From assembly GCF_000757725.1 (NCBI RefSeq), contig NZ_JJMU01000053.1, positions 62,001-126,000 of the forward strand: DNA of 64,000 bases, given 5' to 3'. The notes under the pieces are model-generated. The model was given only the letters and a program-made list of their open reading frames with translations, was not told the origin of the DNA and searched no databases. Numbering within the stretch: position 1 is the stretch's first letter; each line of letters starts with the position of its first letter. This document shows positions 25,566 through 34,839 of the stretch, piece by piece. Both the position numbers and the translations under genes were made by a program. This DNA is from Sphingobacterium deserti. GTDB lineage: Bacteria > Bacteroidota > Bacteroidia > Sphingobacteriales > Sphingobacteriaceae.

Positions 25566-27206
25566 TTACAAAATGTTTTTCAGTTCTGCTATTTGATAAC
25601 CATCAGGCAGCTCGCTACCGTTAATAAAAATAGTCGGCGTAGCCCGAATCTTCATCAAGTCACACCAATCTCGCATCGCGTCGATCTTATCGCCTTGCAG
25701 TTCTAGCTCTCCATTCATTGGATATTTAGTTGAAAATTTCTCGTAATTCTTTTCCTTGGCGAGATACCAATCGTCCAGTGCTTCTCTAACTTTCTCCATT
25801 CCAAGTGTTTGTTGTATGGCCAAAAGGTGTGCAACAGGTTTGGTTCTTATATCGTCGGCTGCGCCTGTGCCAGTGAAAATAATTCTTAATTTTACGTTAG
25901 GGTTCTGATCAAGAACCGCTTCCAGCTCGGGGTGAGCCTTGGAACAAGGACCACAGTATGTGTTGCATACCTTTACAATCTCTATCTTAGCCTCTGGATT
26001 ACCAATGACTACCCCAAGTCCATCTACAGGTGTGGTGATTTTGCTGCTCTTTTCCAGTAAAGACTGAAAAATATCGGGATTGTAACGCAAGCGACGCCAT
26101 TGCCTTTCAAGATCTTTACTCTTTTTCGAATCTTTCAATAGGGGAACGGCTTGATGTGCCAGCAATAAGAAACCGAGAAAGAGAAACCCTAAAGGAAGTA
26201 AAGCAAATCCGTTCAGACTGCCGTAAGCCAAAGAAGATTCACTTAAAAAATAAACAGATGCTAGGGCATTAACCAATAGTGTGGCTTGAACAAACAGACA
26301 TAGGGGGCACCACTGTTTTATTATACGAGCCTGAAAGTATAAGGAATATGCGATATAGGGCGAAACAAATATGGAGGCGTAGGCTAAAAGATACAATCCT
26401 GAAGGCTGGAACACAAAAAACAATTGAGAAACAAAAAAGCATGCAAAATATGCAAATCCCCAGGTAGACCAACTTAAACCTAAAAAGGAAGCTCCAGAAG
26501 AAGAAAGCACGGCGTTGCAGTCTGATTTTTTTCCGAAGCCACCGCAAACTTCTTTTAAAAAAGGGTGAAATGCATCTACTTCATGCCAGATCAGCAGTGA
26601 GGAAAGGGCTAGTCCTATAGACGAAGTGAAAAGGAAAATAGCAGCGAGCCAAGTCGCTTCAAAAGATGTATTCAGGATATTGAGCAATGCTAACGATAGG
26701 AGTATACCAGATCCATAAAATGCAGCTTTTTTTAGATTGTGTTGCCGCTTCTCGGTTTTTCTATTCGTTGCGTAATCAGCCTCGTCCCGTTTAGCGCCAT
26801 CGTCCAACAGCAAGACGACCTCCTTATCAATTTTGCTGAAATCACGTACCGAAACTCTCTCCATTCTCTTATGCTCTGGATCCCAAAAGCTAACCTGATC
26901 TTCCGCCGCCTGCTTGACAACTGTTAAGGCAGGATGAGGCCAGTGTTCCCGCTGTAACACACAAATAAATGGGGTTTCAAAATCATTGTACTGATAATCC
27001 CCTAAACGCACGGCAGCACTTTCTATTCCATAGGAATCTAGGATATCCTGTACCGATAGCAACGAAAATGGTTCAAGATGGGAAGACAAGGAATTAGAAA
27101 GTTGCAGTTGCGTATGCTTCACCTTGGCATACAGCAGTACTTCCTGGCACACTTGTATGACATTGCTTTCACGATCTATATAGCGCTGTTTCAGTAAATT
27201 CACCAT
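25566..27206 (-). CDS. C39-like / VKOR / DsbA-like membrane oxidoreductase fusion
   Basis: 546 residues in three parts. Residues 1-135 resemble a C39 peptidase fold, with a Cys at 20, H91 in WPHPALTVV and D109-P110, but the DCG catalytic box is missing, so it is probably a non-cleaving, peptide-binding domain. Residues about 160-355 have several membrane helices and vitamin K epoxide reductase features: C221 and C230 in the loop, S237-S238, and the W299-CPLC active site. Residues 395-546 are a DsbA/thioredoxin_4-like domain with YCGPC (417-421) and cis-Pro in ATPTIF. VKOR-DsbA fusions pass electrons from new disulfides to quinones. It heads the leftward unit and probably oxidises the exported peptides. 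Confidence 0.82.
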   Translation of the reverse strand: MVNLLKQRYIDRESNVIQVCQEVLLYAKVKHTQLQLSNSLSSHLEPFSLLSVQDILDSYGIESAAVRLGDYQYNDFETPFICVLQREHWPHPALTVVKQAAEDQVSFWDPEHKRMERVSVRDFSKIDKEVVLLLDDGAKRDEADYATNRKTEKRQHNLKKAAFYGSGILLSLALLNILNTSFEATWLAAIFLFTSSIGLALSSLLIWHEVDAFHPFLKEVCGGFGKKSDCNAVLSSSGASFLGLSWSTWGFAYFACFFVSQLFFVFQPSGLYLLAYASIFVSPYIAYSLYFQARIIKQWCPLCLFVQATLLVNALASVYFLSESSLAYGSLNGFALLPLGFLFLGFLLLAHQAVPLLKDSKKSKDLERQWRRLRYNPDIFQSLLEKSSKITTPVDGLGVVIGNPEAKIEIVKVCNTYCGPCSKAHPELEAVLDQNPNVKLRIIFTGTGAADDIRTKPVAHLLAIQQTLGMEKVREALDDWYLAKEKNYEKFSTKYPMNGELELQGDKIDAMRDWCDLMKIRATPTIFINGSELPDGYQIAELKNIL

Positions 27207-27222
27207 AACAATGCGTTTATTT

Positions 27223-27250
27223 ACTAAATATTATCGAGGTAATATTTAGT
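27223..27250 (-). promoter_or_regulatory. 11-bp inverted repeat upstream of the VKOR fusion gene
   Basis: actaaatatta at 27223-27233 and taatatttagt at 27240-27250 are perfectly complementary around a 6-base spacer. It begins 17 bases upstream of the start codon, so it could be an mRNA leader hairpin or a regulator site. Confidence 0.45.
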
Positions 27251-27303
27251 GTATTGGTTATTACTTTTTCAAATATATGTGGTAATGTCAAAAAAAAATA
27301 AGC

Positions 27304-27335
27304 ATATTTTTAAGCAATCGATTGCTTAAAAATAT
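27304..27335. promoter_or_regulatory. perfect 32-bp palindrome in the divergent promoter region
   Basis: The stretch centred between 27319 and 27320 is self-complementary across all 32 bases with no loop; the core is aagcaatcgattgctt. It lies between the predicted promoter at 27384-27415 and the VKOR-fusion start, and also just upstream of a second -7-like box at 27270-27277. A dimeric regulator site is the simplest guess; a leader hairpin is the alternative. Confidence 0.6.
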
Positions 27336-27383
27336 TATAAATACATATTTCTATGAAATATTCAGGTAAGGATTTTTGCTAAA

Positions 27384-27415
27384 CAAATGTATATGATGCA
27401 TTTATATGGACAAAA
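27384..27415 (-). promoter_or_regulatory. Bacteroidota -33/-7 promoter for the leftward peptide unit
   Basis: On the minus strand TTTTG at 27411-27415 is followed after 19-21 bases by TACATTTG at 27384-27391, the best match in the window to the Bacteroidota consensus (TTTG-N19-21-TAnnTTTG). It would give a 5' leader of roughly 170 bases holding the 32-bp palindrome and the 11-bp inverted repeat. A second box, TATATTTG at 27270-27277, could give a shorter message. Confidence 0.6.
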
Positions 27416-27830
27416 CTCTATATTAATTTTATTGAATGTTTTGTTAATTCTTGTAAAAAGTATTTATATAAATATTCTCTTGTTTGTAACAAGATGTGAA
27501 TTGCGGATAGTTTATTGTTATTATTGAATAATAAGATTTATATACAGATCTTTTTTTTAAACGGCTAGAGTCAGTTTCGATCAGGTGAATAGTCGTCTAT
27601 AGACTATCATGACAGTTTAACTTGTTAATTCTTTTTTACTTAAACGGTAACACTTAGTGTTTTTAAGCGGATAGTATAAAAGCTTTGGTAGTTTCTTTCT
27701 TAGATAAAAACTCATTTTGGATCGAAAATCTGTTACAGATAAAATTTTAATTGTATTTTTATACGTTGGTAAACCGTTTTATTAAAAATAATTCTTTTTT
27801 TTGAAGCAATTATTGAAAAAGAGAGTATAT
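27416..27830. other. AT-rich region ahead of the exporter operon
   Basis: No protein-coding frame is credible here. It is very AT-rich with several small dyads (cttgtt-tgt-aacaag at 27478-27492; atagtc/gactat at 27589-27607, which encloses the 10-bp palindrome gtctatagac). It must hold the promoter for the rightward thioredoxin-ABC-HlyD unit, but no TAnnTTTG box stands out. Confidence 0.35.
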
Positions 27831-28979
27831 ATGAGGATAAGAACTTTTACACTGTATTTTTATTGTATGCTTAGCTTTGCTATATATTCGCAAGAGCTCA
27901 AGAACCCTTCATTAAATCTCGGAGATACAGCTCCTCCGTTGTATTTAAAGGAGTGGATAAGGGGTGACCCCATCCAAAAGTTTGAAAAGGGTCAAGTTTA
28001 TGTGCTAGAGTTTTGGGCTACATGGTGTAAACCTTGTATTGCTGCAATGCCATATCTTTCGCATTTAGCGGCCAGGTACAAAGGTCAAGTCACCGTTGTC
28101 GCTGTCAATGTCTATGAAGATGAAAATACCTCTCTTGGTCAAATTCGAGAGTTCGTTGATGATAAGGGTGAAGTGATGAGTTTTAACATAGCTGTAGACG
28201 ATCACAATTATATGACCAAAGAATGGATTGTAGCTGCTGCTGAACAAAATTACGGAATTCCGCGATCTTTTGTGATAAATGCCGAAGGCAGATTAGCATG
28301 GATCGGCCATCCTAAAGACCTTGACACAGTTTTGCAAGAAATCGTTGATAACAGCTGGGATATCGAGAAAGCACGGTCTTATCGTAATGAAGGCCGAATA
28401 ATAGACAGTCTGGCAAAAGATGTAAGCTATATGTTAAGCGATGTAGAATACGATTCCGCAACACAAACACATTTCCCCGTGTATGCTACAGCTGAATCAA
28501 AACTAGATGCTGTAGAGGAAATTGTAGGAAGAGAACCCCGCTTAAAAAATACACATGTAATCACTTATGTAACCTTTTCATCCTTACTTCAAGTTGATCA
28601 GAGAAAGGCTTGCGAATATGCTAAGGAGATGTTGGCCTCTTCTACTTTGGGTAAACACCAACCTTATGAGGCTATTATCGAAATTGTGACATCTCATGCT
28701 GATACGTTGGATATGTATCCGGAAGTTTACCATACTGGTGCAGAGGCTTACAAAGTAGCAATTTCCCATCTTGCTTATCTGGAGTTAACGGATATAGTAA
28801 TGTGTTATGGTAAGATGGCTGAGTGGTATTGGAGAGGGAAAGATAAAACGAACGCTATAATTTCGCTAGAAAACGGCCTTAAACAGTTGAAAAATAACAA
28901 GAATTTTTCAGCTTTAGATTTAGAGCCCTTGGAATCGCTGCTCGTAAAATATAAGAGTTCGGCAATAGATGAAAGTTGA
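27831..28979 (+). CDS. TlpA-like thioredoxin with C-terminal helical extension
   Basis: The ATG at 27831 gives MRIRTFTLYFYCMLSFAIYS with cleavage before QELKN; the TTG start at 27801 adds an implausible prefix. The 382-residue protein has an N-terminal thioredoxin domain directly after the signal peptide (VLEFWATWCKPCIAAM, active site WCKPC; GIPRSFVINAEGR cis-Pro region) and a 200-residue, mostly helical C-terminal region with tetratricopeptide-like character. This order is opposite to the other TlpA proteins in the locus. It is 41 bases upstream of the exporter gene, so it is likely part of the export and folding machinery. Confidence 0.82.
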   Translation: MRIRTFTLYFYCMLSFAIYSQELKNPSLNLGDTAPPLYLKEWIRGDPIQKFEKGQVYVLEFWATWCKPCIAAMPYLSHLAARYKGQVTVVAVNVYEDENTSLGQIREFVDDKGEVMSFNIAVDDHNYMTKEWIVAAAEQNYGIPRSFVINAEGRLAWIGHPKDLDTVLQEIVDNSWDIEKARSYRNEGRIIDSLAKDVSYMLSDVEYDSATQTHFPVYATAESKLDAVEEIVGREPRLKNTHVITYVTFSSLLQVDQRKACEYAKEMLASSTLGKHQPYEAIIEIVTSHADTLDMYPEVYHTGAEAYKVAISHLAYLELTDIVMCYGKMAEWYWRGKDKTNAIISLENGLKQLKNNKNFSALDLEPLESLLVKYKSSAIDES

Positions 28980-29020
28980 ACGTAAGCGCTTCCATTTGAT
29001 ACACCGTCTGAAATTAAACC

Positions 29021-31207
29021 ATGTTAAAACGCTTCCCACACTACAAACAAATGGATCAGATGGACTGCGGCGCCACCTGTTTGCGAATGGTATTCAAGTA
29101 CTATGGGCAGTTGGTTTCCATCCACAAGATTCGGAAGTTGTGCCAGACGACCAAAGCAGGTGTCAACCTGTTGGGCATAAGTGAAGCTGCGGAGAAGCTG
29201 GGCTTTCGCACGTACGGTGTTCGGCTTTCCTTGGAGCAGCTTTGGGAAGCCGAGCTTCCCTGTATCTTGCATTGGAACCAAAATCACTTCGTGGTATTGT
29301 ACAAAATCAAAAAAGGAAAGTATTATGTTGCAGATCCAGCATCGGGCCTGTTGACCTACGATGAAAAAGAGTTTGCCAAAAACTGGTTTTCGACCAAAGA
29401 ACTGCACAACGGACTTTCGTTGCTGCTAAGCCCTGGGCCGCGATTTTATCAGCTTGACGAGGAAGAACCCCAGCTCAAGCTAAATTGGCGTAAGGTAGTG
29501 AGCTACTTTTACAAGTACAAGCGTCTTTTCGTGCAATTGATATTAGGGATGTTGCTAGGAACGATCCTACAATTGATTACGCCGTTTTTAACGCAGTCTG
29601 TTGTTGATATCGGGATCAACACCAAAAACATCAACTTCATCAACCTGATTCTGATCGCACAATTGATGCTGTTTATCGGGCAGACATCCGTATCCTTTAT
29701 CCGATCCTGGATCATGCTGCACATTACCACACGGGTAAACATCGCGATCCTGACCGATCTGCTGATCAAGATTATGCGCTTGCCCATGACCTTCTTCGAC
29801 CTGAAAACCCATGGTGACATCATGCAACGCATGGGCGACCAGCAACGTGTAGAATCCTTTATTACGGGCAATACGCTAAATACGCTCTTTTCCCTCGTGA
29901 ATATGCTCGTATTCGGGATCTTGCTCATCATCTACCATAAATTGATTTTCGCGATCTTCTTTGCGGCGACTTTACTATACACGTTGTGGATCTTGCTGTT
30001 TATGAAATACCGGCGTGAGTTGGATCACCGCCGTTTTAAGATCAGTTCTGACAATCAAACGTATATGGTGGAGATGATTCAAAGTGTCAAAGATATCAAG
30101 CTTAACAATGCACAAAAGCAAAAGCGATGGGGCTGGGAGGCTTTGCAGGCCAAACTCTTTAAGTTTAAGGTAGACAGCCTGACTCTTTCCCAATATCAGT
30201 CTATTGGCTCCCTAGCCATCAATCAGCTCAAAGGGATATTGATCACCTTCGTCGCTGCAAAAGCCGTTATTGATGGCGAAATGACATTAGGAGGGATGAT
30301 GGCGGTGCAATATATTGTGGGCATGGTGGCTAGTCCGGTTGAGTCTTTGTTGGGCTTTATGCAATCTTATCAAGACGCTAAAATTAGTATGGAACGGCTA
30401 AACGAAATATATGAGGCCGAAGAAGAGGAGATATTGGAAAAGGACTACCTTCGCCAATTACCTGCTGAGAAAACAATTGAGGTCCGGAACCTCACCTTTC
30501 GGTATTACGGTGCAGGTAATGAGCCCATCTTCTCAAACTTGAACCTAACTTTTCCAGCTGGAAAGACGACCGCCATTGTGGGAACCAGCGGGAGCGGCAA
30601 AACGACAATCCTGAAACTTTTGTTGAGATTTTACGAAGCGGAAGAGGGAGAGATCCTTATCGGAGGTAAGAAATTGGATCAGATCGACTTTACGCTTTGG
30701 CGAGATAGCTGTGGCTTCGTCTTGCAGGATAATTATGTATTTGCCGATACCATTGAGGGTAACATTGCGGTTAAAGATGAAATTCCAGATCAGCAAAAGC
30801 TGGAAGATGCCATCCACATTGCGAATCTAAATGAATTTATTGCCGAACAGCCCTTTGGATTGGCCACCAAGATAGGTACAGCCGGTAAGGGCATAAGCCA
30901 AGGGCAGCGACAGCGGTTGATGATTGCCCGGGCGGTATATAAGCAGCCCGAATTTCTGTTTCTGGATGAAGCCACCAATTCATTGGATGCCAATAATGAA
31001 AAGGTCATCACCGACAACCTAGATACCTTTTTTGAACAGCGGACAGTTATTGTGGTTGCACATCGCCTTAGCACGGTCAAAAACGCAGACAATATTATTG
31101 TGCTCGAAAAAGGGCAAGTTGTGGAACAGGGCACGCATACAACGCTAACCGCCCAACGTGGGAAATATTATGAGCTTGTTAAAAATCAGTTAGAATTGGG
31201 GAATTAA
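29021..31207 (+). CDS. peptidase-containing ABC exporter (C39 type)
   Basis: 728 residues in the standard order: C39 peptidase (1-150) with Q10, catalytic C16 in QMDCGATC, H89 in QNHFVVLY and D105 in ADPASG; six-helix membrane domain (about 160-470); nucleotide-binding domain with GTSGSGKTT (about 520), ISQGQRQR (about 624), FLFLDEATNSLD (about 645) and VIVVAHRLS. Such proteins cut the leader after GG and pump the core across the inner membrane. The two GG precursors at 23.2-25.4 kb are the obvious substrates. The HlyD-like adaptor begins 3 bases after the stop, which indicates an operon. Confidence 0.93.
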   Translation: MLKRFPHYKQMDQMDCGATCLRMVFKYYGQLVSIHKIRKLCQTTKAGVNLLGISEAAEKLGFRTYGVRLSLEQLWEAELPCILHWNQNHFVVLYKIKKGKYYVADPASGLLTYDEKEFAKNWFSTKELHNGLSLLLSPGPRFYQLDEEEPQLKLNWRKVVSYFYKYKRLFVQLILGMLLGTILQLITPFLTQSVVDIGINTKNINFINLILIAQLMLFIGQTSVSFIRSWIMLHITTRVNIAILTDLLIKIMRLPMTFFDLKTHGDIMQRMGDQQRVESFITGNTLNTLFSLVNMLVFGILLIIYHKLIFAIFFAATLLYTLWILLFMKYRRELDHRRFKISSDNQTYMVEMIQSVKDIKLNNAQKQKRWGWEALQAKLFKFKVDSLTLSQYQSIGSLAINQLKGILITFVAAKAVIDGEMTLGGMMAVQYIVGMVASPVESLLGFMQSYQDAKISMERLNEIYEAEEEEILEKDYLRQLPAEKTIEVRNLTFRYYGAGNEPIFSNLNLTFPAGKTTAIVGTSGSGKTTILKLLLRFYEAEEGEILIGGKKLDQIDFTLWRDSCGFVLQDNYVFADTIEGNIAVKDEIPDQQKLEDAIHIANLNEFIAEQPFGLATKIGTAGKGISQGQRQRLMIARAVYKQPEFLFLDEATNSLDANNEKVITDNLDTFFEQRTVIVVAHRLSTVKNADNIIVLEKGQVVEQGTHTTLTAQRGKYYELVKNQLELGN

Positions 31208-31210
31208 CGT

Positions 31211-32491
31211 ATGGCAAAGAAAACAGGATATTACGAAGATGATTTGCATTCCGAAGATCTGCAGGAAATCATCGCCAAGCCGCCCTCATGGCTGCTGCAA
31301 CGTGGCATCACCTTTATTTTATTGACCGTGCTGATGATGATTGGCCTTTCTTTCTACATTAAATACCCGGAAATGGTGGCGGCCAACCTAAAATTCAATA
31401 CGGTACAGGCGCCCAAGGTCGTTGTCAGTAAAACACAGGCTAATATCTCGCGATTGCTGGTGGCGGATGAGAGCTGGGTTAAAGCTAATACGGGTCTGGC
31501 CTATATGGAGAGCACAGCAGATCATGGACAAGTATTAATGGTGCTTGATACCTTGAAGCAGTACCGCGAAAGGCTGATCGAACTGGATAATTTGGAAGAG
31601 ATGCTCTCGCCAAGTAAGCTCAATCTTGGCGAGCTGCAAAGTAGTTACCACAATTTTTACCTCGCTTACCTCAACTATCAAGCCGCGAGCAAGCAAGGGA
31701 TATTTGACCGGAGGCGCAAGCTATTAGTGGAGGAAATGTCGAATATCCGTGAGCAAAAAAGTCATATTCAAGAGACCTACGATCTGCAAAAAAGAGAATT
31801 GGCATTGGCCGAGGCCGAGTTTGAGAAGTATAAGATCCTGGCAGAGAAGGAAATTATCAGTCCCATCGAACTTCAGCAAAAAGAAGCAACGCTACTGATA
31901 AAACGGCAATCCATCCCGCAAATGGAAAATACCATTATCAATAATCAGGGCAGCATGTTGTCAAAGGATAAGGAGCTCTCCGAAATTGATAACCAGATCA
32001 TGGAGGAGCGGAAGAAGTTTGTGCAAGCGCTAAACAGTTTTATCAGTGAAGGAGAAAACTGGAAAAAGCAATATGTGCTTACCGCGCCAGTTTCTGGAAA
32101 ACTGATCTATAGTTCTTTCCTACAGGAAAACCAGCTGATCAAGATGGGGGAGGAGCTGTTTTATATTAATCCTAACAACGAGGAGTATTACGGCGAAATG
32201 TTTATTCCGCAGGCCAGCTCCTCAAAGGTCAAACGTAATCAGGAGGTGTTGATCAAGGTGCGGTCCTATCCGTATGAAGAGTATGGGTATTTGCGTGGTA
32301 AGATCGCCTACATCAGTGATATTCCGGTTAGGGATAGTGTGTTTTTTTCCCGCGTGGATGTGCTACGTCACGAAAAAGATTCACTTATTAAATTGAAACC
32401 TGGCATTTTGGCGGATGCGGAGATTATCACCGAAGATCAATCTGTTTTTAAACGCATTTGGCTGAATCTGACAAAATCGCTTAAATTTTAA
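31211..32491 (+). CDS. HlyD-family exporter adaptor
   Basis: 426 residues with one membrane segment after a cytoplasmic N-terminus (ITFILLTVLMMIGLSFYI, about residues 35-52), a long periplasmic coiled coil (about 110-275, charged and rich in Glu, Lys, Gln) and a beta-barrel end (TAPVSGKLIYSSFLQENQLI; EEYGYLRGKIAYISDIPV). This is the partner that bridges a C39 ABC exporter to an outer-membrane channel. The lipoyl half-motifs are split as normal for HlyD. No TolC-like gene is in the operon; one from elsewhere, such as the RND outer-membrane factor, would be needed. Confidence 0.88.
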   Translation: MAKKTGYYEDDLHSEDLQEIIAKPPSWLLQRGITFILLTVLMMIGLSFYIKYPEMVAANLKFNTVQAPKVVVSKTQANISRLLVADESWVKANTGLAYMESTADHGQVLMVLDTLKQYRERLIELDNLEEMLSPSKLNLGELQSSYHNFYLAYLNYQAASKQGIFDRRRKLLVEEMSNIREQKSHIQETYDLQKRELALAEAEFEKYKILAEKEIISPIELQQKEATLLIKRQSIPQMENTIINNQGSMLSKDKELSEIDNQIMEERKKFVQALNSFISEGENWKKQYVLTAPVSGKLIYSSFLQENQLIKMGEELFYINPNNEEYYGEMFIPQASSSKVKRNQEVLIKVRSYPYEEYGYLRGKIAYISDIPVRDSVFFSRVDVLRHEKDSLIKLKPGILADAEIITEDQSVFKRIWLNLTKSLKF

Positions 32492-32564
32492 CTCTTTAAA
32501 AAGGCCTGTCATCCAGCTCTATTCCGTTTATTACAGAATATTATCTTGTCATCGTGTTGCCTGC

Positions 32565-34085
32565 TTAAGACAACAAATACCGCCACGCGTCCGAGAGATG
32601 TTCGATAAGATCCGATGCCGTGATACTTTTTTGATGGATCGTTTTTGCAGCGCAATCGCCCGCTAGGCCATGTAGGAATACACCTAGGATAGCGGCGTCC
32701 TTAGGCGCGTAGCCTTGAGCCAAGAGCGAACCAATAATGCCTGATAATACATCGCCTGCGCCAGCTGTGGCCATGCCTGGATTACCAGTCGAGTTGAAGT
32801 GCAGTTGACCATCCGGAAAAATGATGACCGTATTGGCACCTTTGATAACTAAAATTTGTTGGTATTTCGCGCTCCAGGCAGACGCTTTTTGGAGTTTGTC
32901 GAAGTCGTTTTCCCATTCGCCGATCAGGCGTTGCAATTCTTTCGGATGTGGCGTCAGTATGGAAAAGGATGGAAGTAAATTTAACCATTCCTTGTGCAGG
33001 GATAAAATATTAAGTGCATCTGCATCTAATAGAAGTTTTGGAGGATGGTCGAGCTTGTCTAGATCTTTTAGAAACTGATGTAAGGCTTCCTGACTTTGCT
33101 GTGCTCTCCCTAAGCCCATTCCCACCGCGATAGATCTGGCCTGCAAAAGCTCCGGAGCAAAGTTACTGATAACCCGATCTGCCGAATCTGTTTTTACCAA
33201 AGCTTCGGGCACGGTGGATTGCATGATTTGATAACCACACTGTGGTACATAGCTGCTTACAAGGCCACATCCTGTTTTTAGCGCCGCACGACTCGCAAGC
33301 ACTACAGCACCTATACTGCCGTAACTTCCTCCAGCTATTACAGCATGACCGAACGTACCTTTATGCGAAAACTTACCCAGTGGCTTAGCCATTTTTTTGA
33401 CATCATCCAGTGTGCTGTAATAATTTTTTGTGTCAATCTCATGGAGCGCATCCTGATCAAGTCCGATATCCAGCAGTACAAAATCTCCCACAAACGCTCC
33501 ATATGCTGGCAGTAGCAGCGCAAGTTTTACGAAGGCAAGCGTGTAGGTGCGTTCTGCTTTCACCACAGGTGCATCCGGAGGTGTGTGCTCGTCAGCAAGT
33601 AAACCTGAGGGAATATCAATAGCAAAAATACGATTGTTTGCAGAATTGATTTGTTGGATCAATGGAGTCCAGCTTTCATCAAGCAAACGAGAAAGTCCGT
33701 AGCCGAAGAGCGCATCAAGGATAATGCTTTTTTCGGAAAAAGCAAGGATGCTGTCCTTGTTTATGTTTACAATTTCGACACCGCTTTCACGCAGCCGTTT
33801 CTGGTTGATTAAATTATCATTACTATAATGGTCATGCTCCACGAGATATATCGTCACCTCGTGTCCTGCTTCATGCAATAAACGTCCCAACACCAATCCA
33901 TCGCCGCCGTTATTGCCAAAGCCACACAGTATCTCCGCCTTGCATCGGCATTCGCCAAATACATTTTGAAGTTCGCCAAACAGCAAGCGACCAGCGCGCT
34001 CCATTAGGGCTGCTTCCGATAATTGCTGTTTGATCTCCGTTTGCTGCTCTAAGCTTCGGATGTCTTGGGCGGATAGGATTTTCAT
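32565..34085 (-). CDS. nnr: bifunctional NAD(P)H-hydrate epimerase / ADP-dependent dehydratase
   Basis: 506 residues. The N-terminal YjeF_N epimerase domain (1-215) has CGFGNNGGDGLVLGRLL and FAIDIPSGL. The C-terminal carbohydrate-kinase-like dehydratase (about 225-506) has LLDADALN, LTPHPKELQRL and NPGMATAGAGDVLSGIIGSL, the ADP-binding loop. The enzyme repairs hydrated NADH and NADPH in the cytoplasm. The fused form and length match the bacterial bifunctional Nnr. It is convergent with the HlyD gene and unrelated to the peptide locus. Confidence 0.92.
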   Translation of the reverse strand: MKILSAQDIRSLEQQTEIKQQLSEAALMERAGRLLFGELQNVFGECRCKAEILCGFGNNGGDGLVLGRLLHEAGHEVTIYLVEHDHYSNDNLINQKRLRESGVEIVNINKDSILAFSEKSIILDALFGYGLSRLLDESWTPLIQQINSANNRIFAIDIPSGLLADEHTPPDAPVVKAERTYTLAFVKLALLLPAYGAFVGDFVLLDIGLDQDALHEIDTKNYYSTLDDVKKMAKPLGKFSHKGTFGHAVIAGGSYGSIGAVVLASRAALKTGCGLVSSYVPQCGYQIMQSTVPEALVKTDSADRVISNFAPELLQARSIAVGMGLGRAQQSQEALHQFLKDLDKLDHPPKLLLDADALNILSLHKEWLNLLPSFSILTPHPKELQRLIGEWENDFDKLQKASAWSAKYQQILVIKGANTVIIFPDGQLHFNSTGNPGMATAGAGDVLSGIIGSLLAQGYAPKDAAILGVFLHGLAGDCAAKTIHQKSITASDLIEHLSDAWRYLLS

Positions 34086-34509
34086 AAGGCTCTGTTTTAA
34101 ACTACTTGAAATGGCTAATAGTTAAACCTAATTGCCCGCTTAAAGTTTTTTAAACGGTAGATTTCAGCTCGAATCAGCGTCAAGTAATTTCAGCCTCCTA
34201 TTTCTTTGTCGTAGAACTCCTCACTCTTCGTTGAGCGAAAGGCTCGTTTATCCCATTTAGATAAGATTGTGTGCCATTTGGCGTTTCGAAGCACTTGCAT
34301 TGTTACTCTATTTTTTTTAAAAGTTTCTTCTATGTGTTTATTTGTTTTTAAATGATGTTATTAGTTACGCAAACGATTGTGTTTTATTTACTATATTTTA
34401 TTTGTGTAGTATTTATTAATATTGACTGATAATTCTTTCGTAGTTAATAACTAGACGGAATAGTGCTAACATATTAAATAAATCCTGAACGGCTTTTGGC
34501 CTCTTTTAA

Positions 34510-34662
34510 AACATCTTATCATTGCGGATTCCTCCTGGAATAAAGGTGATGCTGTTTGACCAAGATAATTTTCGCGGTAACTCTCTCACTCTAACATCAG
34601 ATACGGCAGATTTAGATGCGTTTAAAAACAAAACTAGTTCAATATTGGTATTGAGAAACTGA
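34510..34662 (+). pseudogene. beta/gamma-crystallin-like domain fragment
   Basis: Between stops at 34507 and 34660 the frame encodes LRIPPGIKVMLFDQDNFRG followed by NSLTLTSDTADL and KTSSILVLRN. The V-x-L-[FY]-x-x-x-[NF]-x-x-G...S-S-[IL]-x-V pattern is that of a single beta/gamma-crystallin-like Greek-key repeat, often attached to secreted glycosidases. It has no start or signal peptide and is probably the tail of a lost secreted enzyme. The region before it (34086-34509) shows no coding signal. Confidence 0.5.
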
Positions 34663-34839
34663 TTCTTATAAAGAAAACGCATTTTTTTCGTTTGGTAGAC
34701 TTCATCAACAAAGGACTAAAAGTGATTAAGTTTTCAATTAGCTTGTTTTTACAATGTAAGATTTAAATTAAGAAATGGGTAGATCCTTTTAAATCGCTTT
34801 TTACCTGGGGGTATTCAGACTAAAAAAACTGGTTGATAG

